Shown here piece by piece: positions 15,506-22,170 of a stretch of DNA of 30,755 nucleotides (positions within the stretch are counted from its first letter, which is position 1; every line of letters begins with the position of its first letter). Below the pieces are notes generated by a model. The model saw only the letters and a program-made list of their open reading frames with translations. It did not search any database and was not told where the DNA came from. Made by a program: the position numbers and the translations under genes. This stretch comes from DATBLZ01 sp036555065 (lineage in GTDB: Bacteria; Pseudomonadota; Gammaproteobacteria; Steroidobacterales; Rariloculaceae), in assembly GCA_036555065.1 (NCBI GenBank), contig DATBLZ010000099.1, forward strand, positions 1 to 30,755. Reading direction: 5' to 3'.

Positions 15506-16189
15506 ATGGGAATCTTTTCGCGCTTCACCGACATAGTGAACTCGAACATCAACGCGATCCTCGATAAGGCCGAGGAACCCGAGAAGATCGTGCGGCTCAT
15601 GATCCAGGAGATGGAGGATACGCTCGTCGAAGTCCGCTCCGCCGCCGCGCGCGCGATCGCCGACAAGAAAGAAATCACGCGCAAGCTCCAGTTCATGGAC
15701 CAGGAAGCGCGCGATTGGCAGAGCAAGGCGGAGCTCGCACTCGACAAGAATCGCGACGATCTCGCGAAAGCCGCATTGGCCGAGAAGGCAATGATTACAC
15801 GTGGCGCCGAGGCGCTCAAACAGCAGCTCGGTGCCGTGACCGAGGGCCTCGAGAAGCTCAATGGGGACATCGGTTCATTGGAAGAGAAGCTCGCCTATGC
15901 GAAAAGCCGCCAACAAGCCATCGTCGTTCGGCACCAGACGGCGAGTAAGCGGCTCGAGGTGCGCAAACGGCTATACGACTATCGAATCGATGACGCTTTC
16001 ATTCGCTTCGAGCAGTACGAGCGGCGCATGGACGATCTCGAGGGCCGCGTCGAATCGTATGATATCGGCGTCAAGCGCGACCTCGCACAGGAAATCTCGG
16101 ATCTCGAGTCCGCCGAAGCCGTCGAGCAGGAGTTGCGTGCGTTGAAGGCGAAGCGCGGCGACAAAAAGGCCGCGAGCAAAGATCAATAA
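15506..16189 (+). CDS. pspA: Phage shock protein A
   Basis: A peripheral inner-membrane protein of the PspA/IM30 (ESCRT-III-like) family that binds stressed membrane and inhibits PspF. The 227-residue protein opens with the amphipathic helix MGIFSRFTDIVNSNINAILD and continues AEEPEKIVRLMIQEMEDTL, the family signature. The rest is a long coiled coil with LSKAR-like repeats of charged and leucine residues, including MITRGAEALKQQLGAVTEGL, and a basic tail. Length is typical (about 222). It is the first gene of the sigma54-driven operon; pspB follows after 21 bases. Confidence 0.97.
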   Translation: MGIFSRFTDIVNSNINAILDKAEEPEKIVRLMIQEMEDTLVEVRSAAARAIADKKEITRKLQFMDQEARDWQSKAELALDKNRDDLAKAALAEKAMITRGAEALKQQLGAVTEGLEKLNGDIGSLEEKLAYAKSRQQAIVVRHQTASKRLEVRKRLYDYRIDDAFIRFEQYERRMDDLEGRVESYDIGVKRDLAQEISDLESAEAVEQELRALKAKRGDKKAASKDQ

Positions 16190-16210
16190 CAATCACAAGG
16201 TGACTGCGTA

Positions 16211-16441
16211 ATGGTATCCGGCCATTTCTTCGTGCTCACGATTTTGTTCATGGTCGTGGTCGTGCCGATTTTCTTGATCATGCACTACACGACGAAGTGG
16301 AAAGCGGCCAAGGGGTTGTCCGACGAGGAGCAAGCGACGCTCGAGGAGCTTTGGCAGACGAGTCAGCGCATGGACAGCCGCTTGAACACGCTCGAGACGA
16401 TTCTCGACGCCGAAGTGCCGGATTGGCGCCACAAGCTCTAG
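16211..16441 (+). CDS. pspB: Phage shock protein B
   Basis: A 76-residue inner-membrane protein that, with PspC, senses envelope stress and draws PspA away from PspF. One membrane segment spans about residues 5-26, followed by HYTTKWKAAKGLSDEEQATL, which closely matches E. coli PspB (KWRxxxGLSxxEQxxL), and a C-terminal coiled coil with RMDSRLNTLETILDAE. The length equals the family norm. It sits 21 bases after pspA and is followed by pspC. Confidence 0.95.
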   Translation: MVSGHFFVLTILFMVVVVPIFLIMHYTTKWKAAKGLSDEEQATLEELWQTSQRMDSRLNTLETILDAEVPDWRHKL

Positions 16442-16456
16442 TTTGAGGCGATGCGA

Positions 16457-16870
16457 ATGAGCAGATACGGTCACGACGATCCCGGCGAGCCTCGACGCAA
16501 CAAGCTCTATCGCAACAAGCGCGACGGAATGATCGCGGGCGTATGCGCAGGGTTCGCGGACTATTTTGGTTTCGACCTCGGCATGACGCGCGTTCTCTTA
16601 GTCATCGCCGCGTTCACATTTTTCCCGATGCTGATCCTGGTGTACTTCGTTCTGGCGCTCATCCTCAAGCCAGCACCACCGCGATTCGAGGAGCCGCAGG
16701 CTGAACGAGAGCCAGGACTCGGCCGGCGCGTGCGCGCCGAGCCGCATGCGACGCTGAGCAGCGTCCGGCACCGCTTCCGCGACCTCGATGGGCGCCTGCA
16801 ACGATTGGAGAAATACGTGACATCGGAACGCTTCCGCTTGGACCGCGAGTTCGCCGGTCTCAAGGAATAA
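16457..16870 (+). CDS. pspC: Phage shock protein C
   Basis: A 137-residue membrane protein, PspB's sensing partner. The PspC domain reads KLYRNKRDGMIAGVCAGFAD, then YFGFDLGMTRVLLVIAAF, with two close hydrophobic segments up to about residue 70. The C-terminal tail has a coiled coil with RLQRLEKYVTSERFRLDREF. I choose the ATG at 16457, which has GAGG 8 bases upstream; an ATG at 16451 is only 2 bases from the same GAGG. The tail closely resembles that of the next protein. Confidence 0.94.
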   Translation: MSRYGHDDPGEPRRNKLYRNKRDGMIAGVCAGFADYFGFDLGMTRVLLVIAAFTFFPMLILVYFVLALILKPAPPRFEEPQAEREPGLGRRVRAEPHATLSSVRHRFRDLDGRLQRLEKYVTSERFRLDREFAGLKE

Positions 16871-16897
16871 CCGGCGGATCGGGGGAGGGCGCGCACG

Positions 16898-17146
16898 ATG
16901 GGCTTCAAGATCGTCGAGATGATTTTCACGTTGGCGATCCTCGCGATCATCTTCGGCTCGATTTTCGGTTTCCCGGTCCTCAAAGCCCGCATGCAGCAGA
17001 AGGGCCGAGAGCGTGACGGCCTCGAGGGCGAGCTTCGCGGCGAGATGACAACGAGGCTCGCGGAGCTCGAGGAGCGAGTGCGCGTGCTCGAGCGCATCGT
17101 TACCGACGAGCGCGCGGAGCTGCGTCGCCAATTCAAGGAGCTTTAG
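16898..17146 (+). CDS. Small membrane coiled-coil protein at the end of the psp operon
   Basis: An 82-residue protein with one membrane segment (about 5-27, VEMIFTLAILAIIFGSIFGF) and a charged coiled coil to the end. Its tail, LEERVRVLERIVTDERAEL then RRQF, resembles the PspC tail and less closely that of PspB. It does not look like PspD or PspG as I know them. GGGGGAGG lies upstream, and it starts 27 bases after pspC, so it is very likely part of the psp operon. It may be a PspB-like paralogue that extends the sensing complex. Its end overlaps the convergent gene at 17143 by 4 bases. Confidence 0.85.
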   Translation: MGFKIVEMIFTLAILAIIFGSIFGFPVLKARMQQKGRERDGLEGELRGEMTTRLAELEERVRVLERIVTDERAELRRQFKEL

Positions 17147-17517
17147 CGCGTCCGCGTCAGCGGCGCCGTTTGTCGTTGCTCCGGGTGTGCTCTGGAGAAT
17201 GCCTGCAGCTCGCGAATGAACGCCGCCGCAAGCGTTTCGACCTCGACGACGGCTGAGCTGTGCGTGGCGGTCAACGCGGATTTGAATTCCATAGGCGCAT
17301 CGTCGCCGCCGACCTCGAGCTCCTCGTTGATGCACGCGAGGTAGCTCTCCATCGCGGCCATGTAAACTTTCACGTCGGATTGCGCTGCCGACATTTCCTC
17401 GAACGTAGCCGTTGCCCCGTCGGGAACGGCAATCGTGCTCGGGCGCTCACACGCCGCAAGCGCAGCAACCGGGATGTACCCCAAGACGACGATCAAGACG
17501 TTGGCTAAAATCTTCAC
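17143..17517 (-). CDS. Unknown secreted protein, tandem paralogue (second copy)
   Basis: A 124-residue protein with a signal peptide (VLIVVLGYIPVAALAAC) and a probably helical mature part. It shares PDGATAT, Y-x3-ESYLACI-like text, EF-x-SAL and RELQAFSRAHPE with the protein encoded just upstream, so the two are tandem duplicates. Two cysteines (after the signal peptide and in LACI) are conserved in both copies and could form a disulfide. The start is GTG at 17517, 9 bases after the stop of the first copy, indicating one transcript. I recognise no family. Its final 4 bases overlap the end of the psp operon. Confidence 0.75.
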   Translation of the reverse strand: MKILANVLIVVLGYIPVAALAACERPSTIAVPDGATATFEEMSAAQSDVKVYMAAMESYLACINEELEVGGDDAPMEFKSALTATHSSAVVEVETLAAAFIRELQAFSRAHPEQRQTAPLTRTR

Positions 17518-17526
17518 GGCGTCGTG

Positions 17527-17946
17527 CTATTGCGGCCGCGCTCGCGCGCCCGCGCCGGACCCGGTGCTCGAGGCCGGCTGCGATGCGGCTTGCGTCTCCG
17601 GATGCGCGGCTTTGAAAGCCTGCAGCTGCCGATTGAAGGCCTGAGCCACGGCCTCCTGCTCGGTGACGGCGGCGTTCCGTCTATTCACGAGAATCGAATT
17701 GAACTCCGCAGAAGCTCCTTCCTGCTTTGCGAGATCGAGCTCAAGATCGATGCACGCAACGTATGCTTTCGCGGCTTCGACGTAGGCGCTGATCTCGGCT
17801 CGGGCAGCGAACATATCTTGCTCGGTCGCCGTAGCGCCGTCCGGAAGGACTTTCACCGCGGTCGGCACCGGGAGCTCGCAGGCGGCGTGTGTGTCCGGCG
17901 AGAAGCCGCTCGCCGCCGCGATTACGATCAATGCAAACGCCTTCAT
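17527..17946 (-). CDS. Unknown secreted protein, tandem paralogue (first copy)
   Basis: A 139-residue protein. It begins MKAFALIVIAAASGFSPDTH and continues AAC, a plausible signal peptide cleaved near residue 21. The mature part has LPDGATATEQDMFAARAEIS, AYVACIDLELDL and RQLQAFKAAHPE, all shared with the following gene, then a low-complexity Ser/Gly/Arg-rich end. The ATG at 17946 is preferred over the long upstream frame (from 18036) because it starts with the signal peptide and has GGGGG upstream. No enzyme motif is visible. Periplasmic localisation is inferred. Confidence 0.78.
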   Translation of the reverse strand: MKAFALIVIAAASGFSPDTHAACELPVPTAVKVLPDGATATEQDMFAARAEISAYVEAAKAYVACIDLELDLAKQEGASAEFNSILVNRRNAAVTEQEAVAQAFNRQLQAFKAAHPETQAASQPASSTGSGAGARARPQ

Positions 17947-18032
17947 GGTTCCCCCGCGCTCTGACTTCGAGCACGAAGAATATACAGAAGCTCCGGAATC
18001 GACGCCAAGCGAGCCGAAGACTCCGGCCGCCG

Positions 18033-20066
18033 TCACCCGAATAGTGCTTGATACCGGCCGCTGCCGCCCGCTTCTGCGATCAACAACGCGCAGAATTCAT
18101 CGGACGTCATCGGATCGCCGAAGAGATGGCCTTGCGCGTAATCGCAACGCTGGCTCTTGAGGAACGCGAGCTGGTCCTGCGACTCGACTCCCTCGGCGAC
18201 GACCTCGAGCCCGAGGCTGTGAGCCATCTGGATGATCGTCTTTACGATCGCCGCATTGTCGCGGTCGATGCTGACGTCGCGAACGAACGACTGATCGATC
18301 TTGAGCGTGCTGATCGGGAACTGCTGCAACGCGCTCAATGAGGAGTAGCCGGTGCCGAAATCGTCGATCGCGAGATGCAGGCCCATGCCGTAGAGCGCGT
18401 CCAAGATGCGGATCGTGCGATCGGTATCCTCCATGAGCGTCGTCTCGGTGATCTCGAGCTCGAAGCACGTGGGCGAGATGCCGTGCGTGCGAAAGGCGTT
18501 GCGAACTCCTTCGAGGAACTTCTGCTGCTGCAATTGGCGCAGCGACAGATTCACCGACACGCGGCACGGAGACGGCACCGAGCGCTGCCAGTCGCGATAG
18601 TCGGCGCAGACCCGATTCAGTACCCAATCGCCGATTTGGAGGATCAGATTCGTCTCTTCGGCGAGCGGGATGAAATGCGCGGGCAAGACGAGACCTCTGT
18701 TCGGCAGATCCCAACGAACGAGCGCCTCGGCACCCGCGATGCGGCCGCTGCGAACCGCGTACTTCGGCTGATAATGCAGCCGCAGCTCGTTGCGTTCAAA
18801 AGCGCGCCGCAGCTTGTTCTTGAGCATCAACCGTTCTTCGGCGCTCGAATCCATGTGCTGCGAGTAGAACTCTAGGCAATTGCCGCCGGCTTTTTTCGCT
18901 TGGTAGAGCGCCGCATCGGCGCGCCGCAAGAGATCCACGACGTTGTCGCCGTCACGCGGGTAGAGCGCAACGCCGATGCTGGTTGTCATGAAAATCTCCT
19001 CGCCCTGAACTTCGAACGGCTTGCCGACGGCGCGGAGGACCTTGGCGCCGACGTTCGTTACCTGTTCGATGATTCGGTCGATGTCATCGGTTGGGCCGAG
19101 CAACACCGCGAATTCATCGCCCGCAAGCCTGCCGGCGATCGACCCCTCGGGTACTACCTCGATAATGCGACGCACGAACATTGCGAGGCTCGTGTCTCCG
19201 GCCGCGTGCCCGAACGTGTCGTTGATGTCCTTGAACCGATCTGCATCGAGATAGAGCAAACCCAGATACTGGCCGCTGCGTTTTGCGCGCGCGATCGTTT
19301 GTTGCATCAAGTGCTGAAACTGCATCCGATTCGCGATCTTGGTCAGCGAGTCGGTTCGTGCCAGATAGCGAATTCGCTGCTCGACCTTCTTTCGGTCGTC
19401 GATATTCTGAGCCGCGTATAGGAGGGATTGCTTCGATCCGTCGTCGCTGCTGACGGAGCTGACCGTGTACGAAACGTGTGTAAGCGTCCCATCACGCCGC
19501 CGAAACGCGCCTTCTCGTGGGCGCAGCGCCGCGTTTTCGTCGAGACGCCGGTCACCGGAATCGACGAGAATGTCGCTCATGCTCGCGCCAACCAACGTGC
19601 CGATGTCGTAATCGAGCATCGTCAAGGCTGCGTTGTTGGCGCGCTCGATGCGTTGCTCTGAATCGACGACGAGGATGGCCTCGCTCATGCTCGACAGCAA
19701 CCGATCCAAGTAGTCGCGCGAAACCCGGCTCTCGCGCAGACAGCCGCGCACCGATTCGAGCGCCTTCCCGAGCGCGGCGGACTCCGGGGAATCGTCGAGC
19801 GCAAGCGCCGATTCCAAGTCGCCTTGTGCCGTAAGGTTCAGCGCATCGATCACGCGCGCGAGCGGCACGCGCGACGCCTGCGCGTACTGCCAGGCGCTCC
19901 ACAGGCCGAGCGTTACGAGCGCGATGCCGGAGCCGATGAGCGACCCGACGACGATGGCGGGTGCGAGCGGATTGAACGTCGCGGCAAGGGCGGCCGAGAG
20001 CAGGCCGGCCATTCCCGCGCTAACGAGAAGCACTGTCGGCAAAAGCGTACGTCGTGCTCCGGACAT
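18033..20066 (-). CDS. Membrane PAS-GGDEF-EAL protein (cyclic-di-GMP turnover)
   Basis: A 677-residue protein. Two membrane segments (about 11-30 and 37-58), a linker, a PAS domain (about 116-225), a GGDEF domain (about 231-395) and an EAL domain (about 415-665). The GGDEF signature reads AGDEF (315-319) and no RxxD inhibitory site precedes it. The EAL domain keeps EALVRW (447-452), ELEITET, DDFGTGYSSL (568-577), KIDQSF and AEGVE, so phosphodiesterase activity is likely; synthesis is uncertain. The start at 20066 is chosen because a TATAAT hexamer (minus strand, 20106-20111) lies 39 bases upstream, inside the longer possible frame to 20129. A membrane-bound sensor that lowers c-di-GMP is the simplest reading. 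Confidence 0.92.
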   Translation of the reverse strand: MSGARRTLLPTVLLVSAGMAGLLSAALAATFNPLAPAIVVGSLIGSGIALVTLGLWSAWQYAQASRVPLARVIDALNLTAQGDLESALALDDSPESAALGKALESVRGCLRESRVSRDYLDRLLSSMSEAILVVDSEQRIERANNAALTMLDYDIGTLVGASMSDILVDSGDRRLDENAALRPREGAFRRRDGTLTHVSYTVSSVSSDDGSKQSLLYAAQNIDDRKKVEQRIRYLARTDSLTKIANRMQFQHLMQQTIARAKRSGQYLGLLYLDADRFKDINDTFGHAAGDTSLAMFVRRIIEVVPEGSIAGRLAGDEFAVLLGPTDDIDRIIEQVTNVGAKVLRAVGKPFEVQGEEIFMTTSIGVALYPRDGDNVVDLLRRADAALYQAKKAGGNCLEFYSQHMDSSAEERLMLKNKLRRAFERNELRLHYQPKYAVRSGRIAGAEALVRWDLPNRGLVLPAHFIPLAEETNLILQIGDWVLNRVCADYRDWQRSVPSPCRVSVNLSLRQLQQQKFLEGVRNAFRTHGISPTCFELEITETTLMEDTDRTIRILDALYGMGLHLAIDDFGTGYSSLSALQQFPISTLKIDQSFVRDVSIDRDNAAIVKTIIQMAHSLGLEVVAEGVESQDQLAFLKSQRCDYAQGHLFGDPMTSDEFCALLIAEAGGSGRYQALFG

Positions 20067-20105
20067 GCGGCTGTTGCTGATCAACGATTGCGCGTTTCTT
20101 ATCTT

Positions 20106-20111
20106 ATTATA
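20106..20111 (-). promoter_or_regulatory. -10 hexamer TATAAT upstream of the GGDEF-EAL gene
   Basis: A perfect TATAAT on the minus strand places the start of transcription near 20099, about 33 bases before the ATG at 20066. It lies within the possible upstream coding extension and so argues for the shorter protein. No good -35 hexamer is visible at normal spacing. Confidence 0.5.
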
Positions 20112-20184
20112 TCGCCGTCTCGCAGCCACACGGGTTGATCCACGTTACCGCGATCGTGACGAACTCCGCAGTCGCAAGTTTACT

Positions 20185-21177
20185 ATGACCAGCCAGTCGC
20201 ACGTAATACGAGCGGAGTTCCGCCCGCCGCTCGGCTTGCGCCACCGCCACGTGCAGTCGGTTATGTCCAAACTGCCTTGGCGGCGACGCATCGTGCGGCA
20301 ACGCGCCGCGAACCTGCTCGCGAGCTCGAAGCCCGAGGTCGTCGATGGCGGCGACGGCGTGCGCTTGCTCGGATACTACAGCGCGAGCCCGAAGCCGTGC
20401 GGGCTCGTTGTCCTGCTCCACGGTTGGGAGGGCTCGGCCGACTCGAGCTACGTGTTGTCGGTGGGGACTCGGCTTTTCGAGTCGGGGTACTCGGTGTTTC
20501 GGCTCAATTTTCGCGACCACGGCAACACGTACGCGCTCAATGAGGATCTCTTTCATTCCTGTCGCATCGATGAGGTCGTCAACGCGGTAAAGAACGTTCA
20601 CGAGCGGCATCCGGCCGAACGGCTCTTTCTCGTCGGTCAATCGCTCGGCGGAAACTTCGCGATCCGCGTGGCGGTCCGCGCCGATGCGGCGGGCATCACG
20701 CTCCGTCGCGTCGTCGCAGTGTGCCCCGTGCTCCAGCCGCAGAGCACGATGCGGGCGCTCGAGCAGGGCCTATGGATCTATCGTCGCTACTTCTTGAGTC
20801 GCTGGCGCAAATCGCTGCGCGCGAAGGCTGCCGCATTCCCAAAGCGGTACGACTTCGGGTCACTCGAGCGGTTTCGAACTCTCACGGAAACCACTGAGTT
20901 CTTCGTGCGCGAGTGCACGAATTTTCCAAGCCTCGAGGACTATCTCGAGGGTTACGCGATCACGGGACCGGCTCTCGCCCGGCTCAACGTGCCGACGGCA
21001 GTGATCGCCGCGCTCGACGATCCCGTGATCCCGAGCGTAGATCTCGAGCGCCTTGCGCGCGTGGACGCCCTAAAGGTGACGGGGTTCCGCCACGGAGGGC
21101 ACTGCGGATTCGTGGATAGCTACTCGCTGCGCAGTTGGGTCGACGAACGGATTCTCGCCGAGCTCGACACGACCTGA
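20185..21177 (+). CDS. YheT-like alpha/beta hydrolase
   Basis: A 330-residue hydrolase of the YheT/ABHD1-3 type. The N-terminus (EFRPPLGLRHRHVQSVMSKL) carries the FRPPxxLRxxHxQS stretch typical of the family. LHGWEGSADSSY (78-89) is the oxyanion region. The triad is Ser153 in GQSLGG, Asp279 in ALDDPVIP and His306 in RHGGHCGF. Between them FRLNFRDHG is also conserved. The ATG at 20185 fits the family N-terminus; the frame is open further upstream but runs through the divergent promoter. Probable esterase with unknown physiological substrate. It is divergent from the GGDEF-EAL gene and convergent with the bactofilin. Confidence 0.9.
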   Translation: MTSQSHVIRAEFRPPLGLRHRHVQSVMSKLPWRRRIVRQRAANLLASSKPEVVDGGDGVRLLGYYSASPKPCGLVVLLHGWEGSADSSYVLSVGTRLFESGYSVFRLNFRDHGNTYALNEDLFHSCRIDEVVNAVKNVHERHPAERLFLVGQSLGGNFAIRVAVRADAAGITLRRVVAVCPVLQPQSTMRALEQGLWIYRRYFLSRWRKSLRAKAAAFPKRYDFGSLERFRTLTETTEFFVRECTNFPSLEDYLEGYAITGPALARLNVPTAVIAALDDPVIPSVDLERLARVDALKVTGFRHGGHCGFVDSYSLRSWVDERILAELDTT

Positions 21178-21192
21178 CGCCCCGCGTCAGGT
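21172..21192. terminator. Perfect hairpin shared by two convergent genes
   Basis: ACCTGACGC and GCGTCAGGT (9 of 9 pairs) flank a CCC loop. Each arm contains the TGA stop codon of one gene, the hydrolase on plus and the bactofilin on minus. The symmetry lets one structure act for both transcripts. There is no T-run on either side, so it may stabilise 3' ends or assist Rho rather than act as a classical intrinsic terminator. Confidence 0.55.
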
Positions 21193-21579
21193 ATGCCGTT
21201 TCTCTTCGAATCGCACGGCCGGGGCGCCGCTCGTGACTTTGATCTCGCCTTCGATGACGGCGCCCTCGGCGACGGCGATGGAGTTTCCCGAGAGACTTCC
21301 CGTGATTCGCGCGGTGCCCGCGATTTCAACGCGCTGCTTTGCGACGACGTCTCCTTGAACCGTGCCCGCGACGACGATGTCGGTCGCACGCATCGTTCCC
21401 TGCCATTTTCCGCCGGGCGCGAGGGTCGCGGGTCCGTCGATATCGCAATTGCCTTCGACCGTGCCGCAGAACACGTAAGGCCCTTTGCCTGTTATCGTGC
21501 CCACGATCTTCGTTGTCGCCGCGATGAACGTCGTCGGACCGCTCGCGGAGTCCTGAATTCGCCGCTTCAAGATGTTCAT
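21187..21579 (-). CDS. Bactofilin-family cytoskeletal protein
   Basis: A 130-residue polymer-forming protein of the bactofilin family, right-handed beta-helix filaments that position envelope or shape proteins at the membrane. The core (about 20-120) shows the regular short repeats IVGTITGKGPYVFCGTVEGN, TDIVVAGTVQGDVVAKQRVE and GTARITGSLSGNSIAVAEGA, and GAVIEGEI. Flanking ends are short and charged, as usual. AAAAGG lies 6 bases before the ATG. It has no M23 peptidase neighbour, which often accompanies bactofilins. The regulatory interval upstream is shared with the gene at 21815. Confidence 0.9.
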   Translation of the reverse strand: MNILKRRIQDSASGPTTFIAATTKIVGTITGKGPYVFCGTVEGNCDIDGPATLAPGGKWQGTMRATDIVVAGTVQGDVVAKQRVEIAGTARITGSLSGNSIAVAEGAVIEGEIKVTSGAPAVRFEEKRHT

Positions 21580-21671
21580 TGGATGCCTTTTCTGCGCCGA
21601 GCCAGCCGCGAAAGGTAGCTGATGTCCCGACTGTACGCGAGCGACTAGGGCGTGACGCTAACCGCGCATCC

Positions 21672-21690
21672 CGGGTCACTAACTGACCCG
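21672..21690. promoter_or_regulatory. 7-bp inverted repeat CGGGTCA-N5-TGACCCG
   Basis: A perfect 7-bp inverted repeat around CTAAC, in the interval between the bactofilin start and the sigma54-type promoter. GTCACT within it recurs exactly 20 bases later at the edge of the TGTGA-N6-TCACA site. It looks like a dimer operator, but the regulator is unknown. Confidence 0.45.
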
Positions 21691-21699
21691 CCGCGTCAC

Positions 21700-21715
21700 T
21701 GTGATCCGACTCACA
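21700..21715. promoter_or_regulatory. CRP/Vfr/Clp-type binding site
   Basis: TGTGA-TCCGAC-TCACA matches the CRP-family core TGTGA-N6-TCACA at all ten defined positions. Its centre is about 86 bases upstream of the predicted sigma54 start for the gene at 21815 and about 128 bases upstream of the bactofilin ATG. A CRP homologue such as Vfr or Clp is the likely ligand. The regulator gene itself is not in the window. Confidence 0.65.
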
Positions 21716-21767
21716 AGCGAGTGCGCGCACGAGCCTCTTCGAGCTGCCGTGAAACCGACGGGCCGTG

Positions 21768-21783
21768 TGGCATGAAGCTTGCT
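21768..21783 (+). promoter_or_regulatory. Sigma54-type promoter before the 91-residue orphan gene
   Basis: TGGCATG-AAGC-TTGCT matches TGGCAYG-N4-TTGCW, with GG (21769-21770) and GC (21781-21782) 12 bases apart. Transcription would begin near 21794, about 21 bases before the ATG at 21815, which has GGAG 8 bases upstream. The match is as good as that of the pspA promoter. Confidence 0.7.
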
Positions 21784-21814
21784 TTTGCAGCCACTGCAAT
21801 CTGGAGCTATGCCA

Positions 21815-22090
21815 ATGGACGGCGACAGCGAGGTCATCGCGCTCGTGCTCGAGGAGAGCCCGAAAGGGTCGAGCACGCACCGCTATGCGCGCGGCGCTAA
21901 GCGGCTCGTCCGCAGCGCCGACGGCCGCGTCAGCCTCGAAGCGATCGAATCCGACGAGGAGTTCGAGCGCGTCGCCCGCACGAGCGGTTGCTTCAAACGC
22001 GGAAAGGCGATTCGCGATCCGATCTCGCGGCAGGTGATCGGCTACGAGATGGAAGAAGTCCGCCTCTATCCCACCGCTGCTTACACCTGA
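21815..22090 (+). CDS. Small protein of unknown function under a sigma54-type promoter
   Basis: A 91-residue soluble, charged protein with no signal peptide or membrane segment. Text such as STHRYARGAKRLVRSADG and SGCFKRGKAIRDPISRQVIG gives no family that I recognise; one cysteine is present. The ATG at 21815 has GGAG 8 bases upstream, whereas the ATG at 21809 is only 2 bases from it. The gene stands alone, with a -24/-12 element and a CRP-type site upstream and gshA 80 bases downstream. Codon use is like its neighbours. Stress-linked control by PspF or another enhancer-binding protein is possible but unproven. Confidence 0.72.
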   Translation: MDGDSEVIALVLEESPKGSSTHRYARGAKRLVRSADGRVSLEAIESDEEFERVARTSGCFKRGKAIRDPISRQVIGYEMEEVRLYPTAAYT

Positions 22091-22138
22091 TCTCGACGGC
22101 GCGAAGGCGCAGAACCACCTCGACTGACGGCCGCCGCC

Positions 22139-22144
22139 TATAAT
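22139..22144 (+). promoter_or_regulatory. -10 hexamer TATAAT before gshA
   Basis: A perfect TATAAT; transcription should begin near 22151. This is at the upstream GTG (22153) and before the GGGGAG site (22159-22164) that precedes TTG at 22171. No strong -35 is visible. It indicates that gshA is transcribed on its own. Confidence 0.55.
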
Positions 22145-22170
22145 GCCCGCAAGTGTGCGGGGAGCCCGGT

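Noticed and set aside
21772..21900. Short plus-strand frame starting MKLAFAATAIWS, like a signal peptide
   Set aside because: Its ATG lies inside the sigma54-type element, it has no ribosome site, and it is out of frame with the better-supported 91-residue gene.
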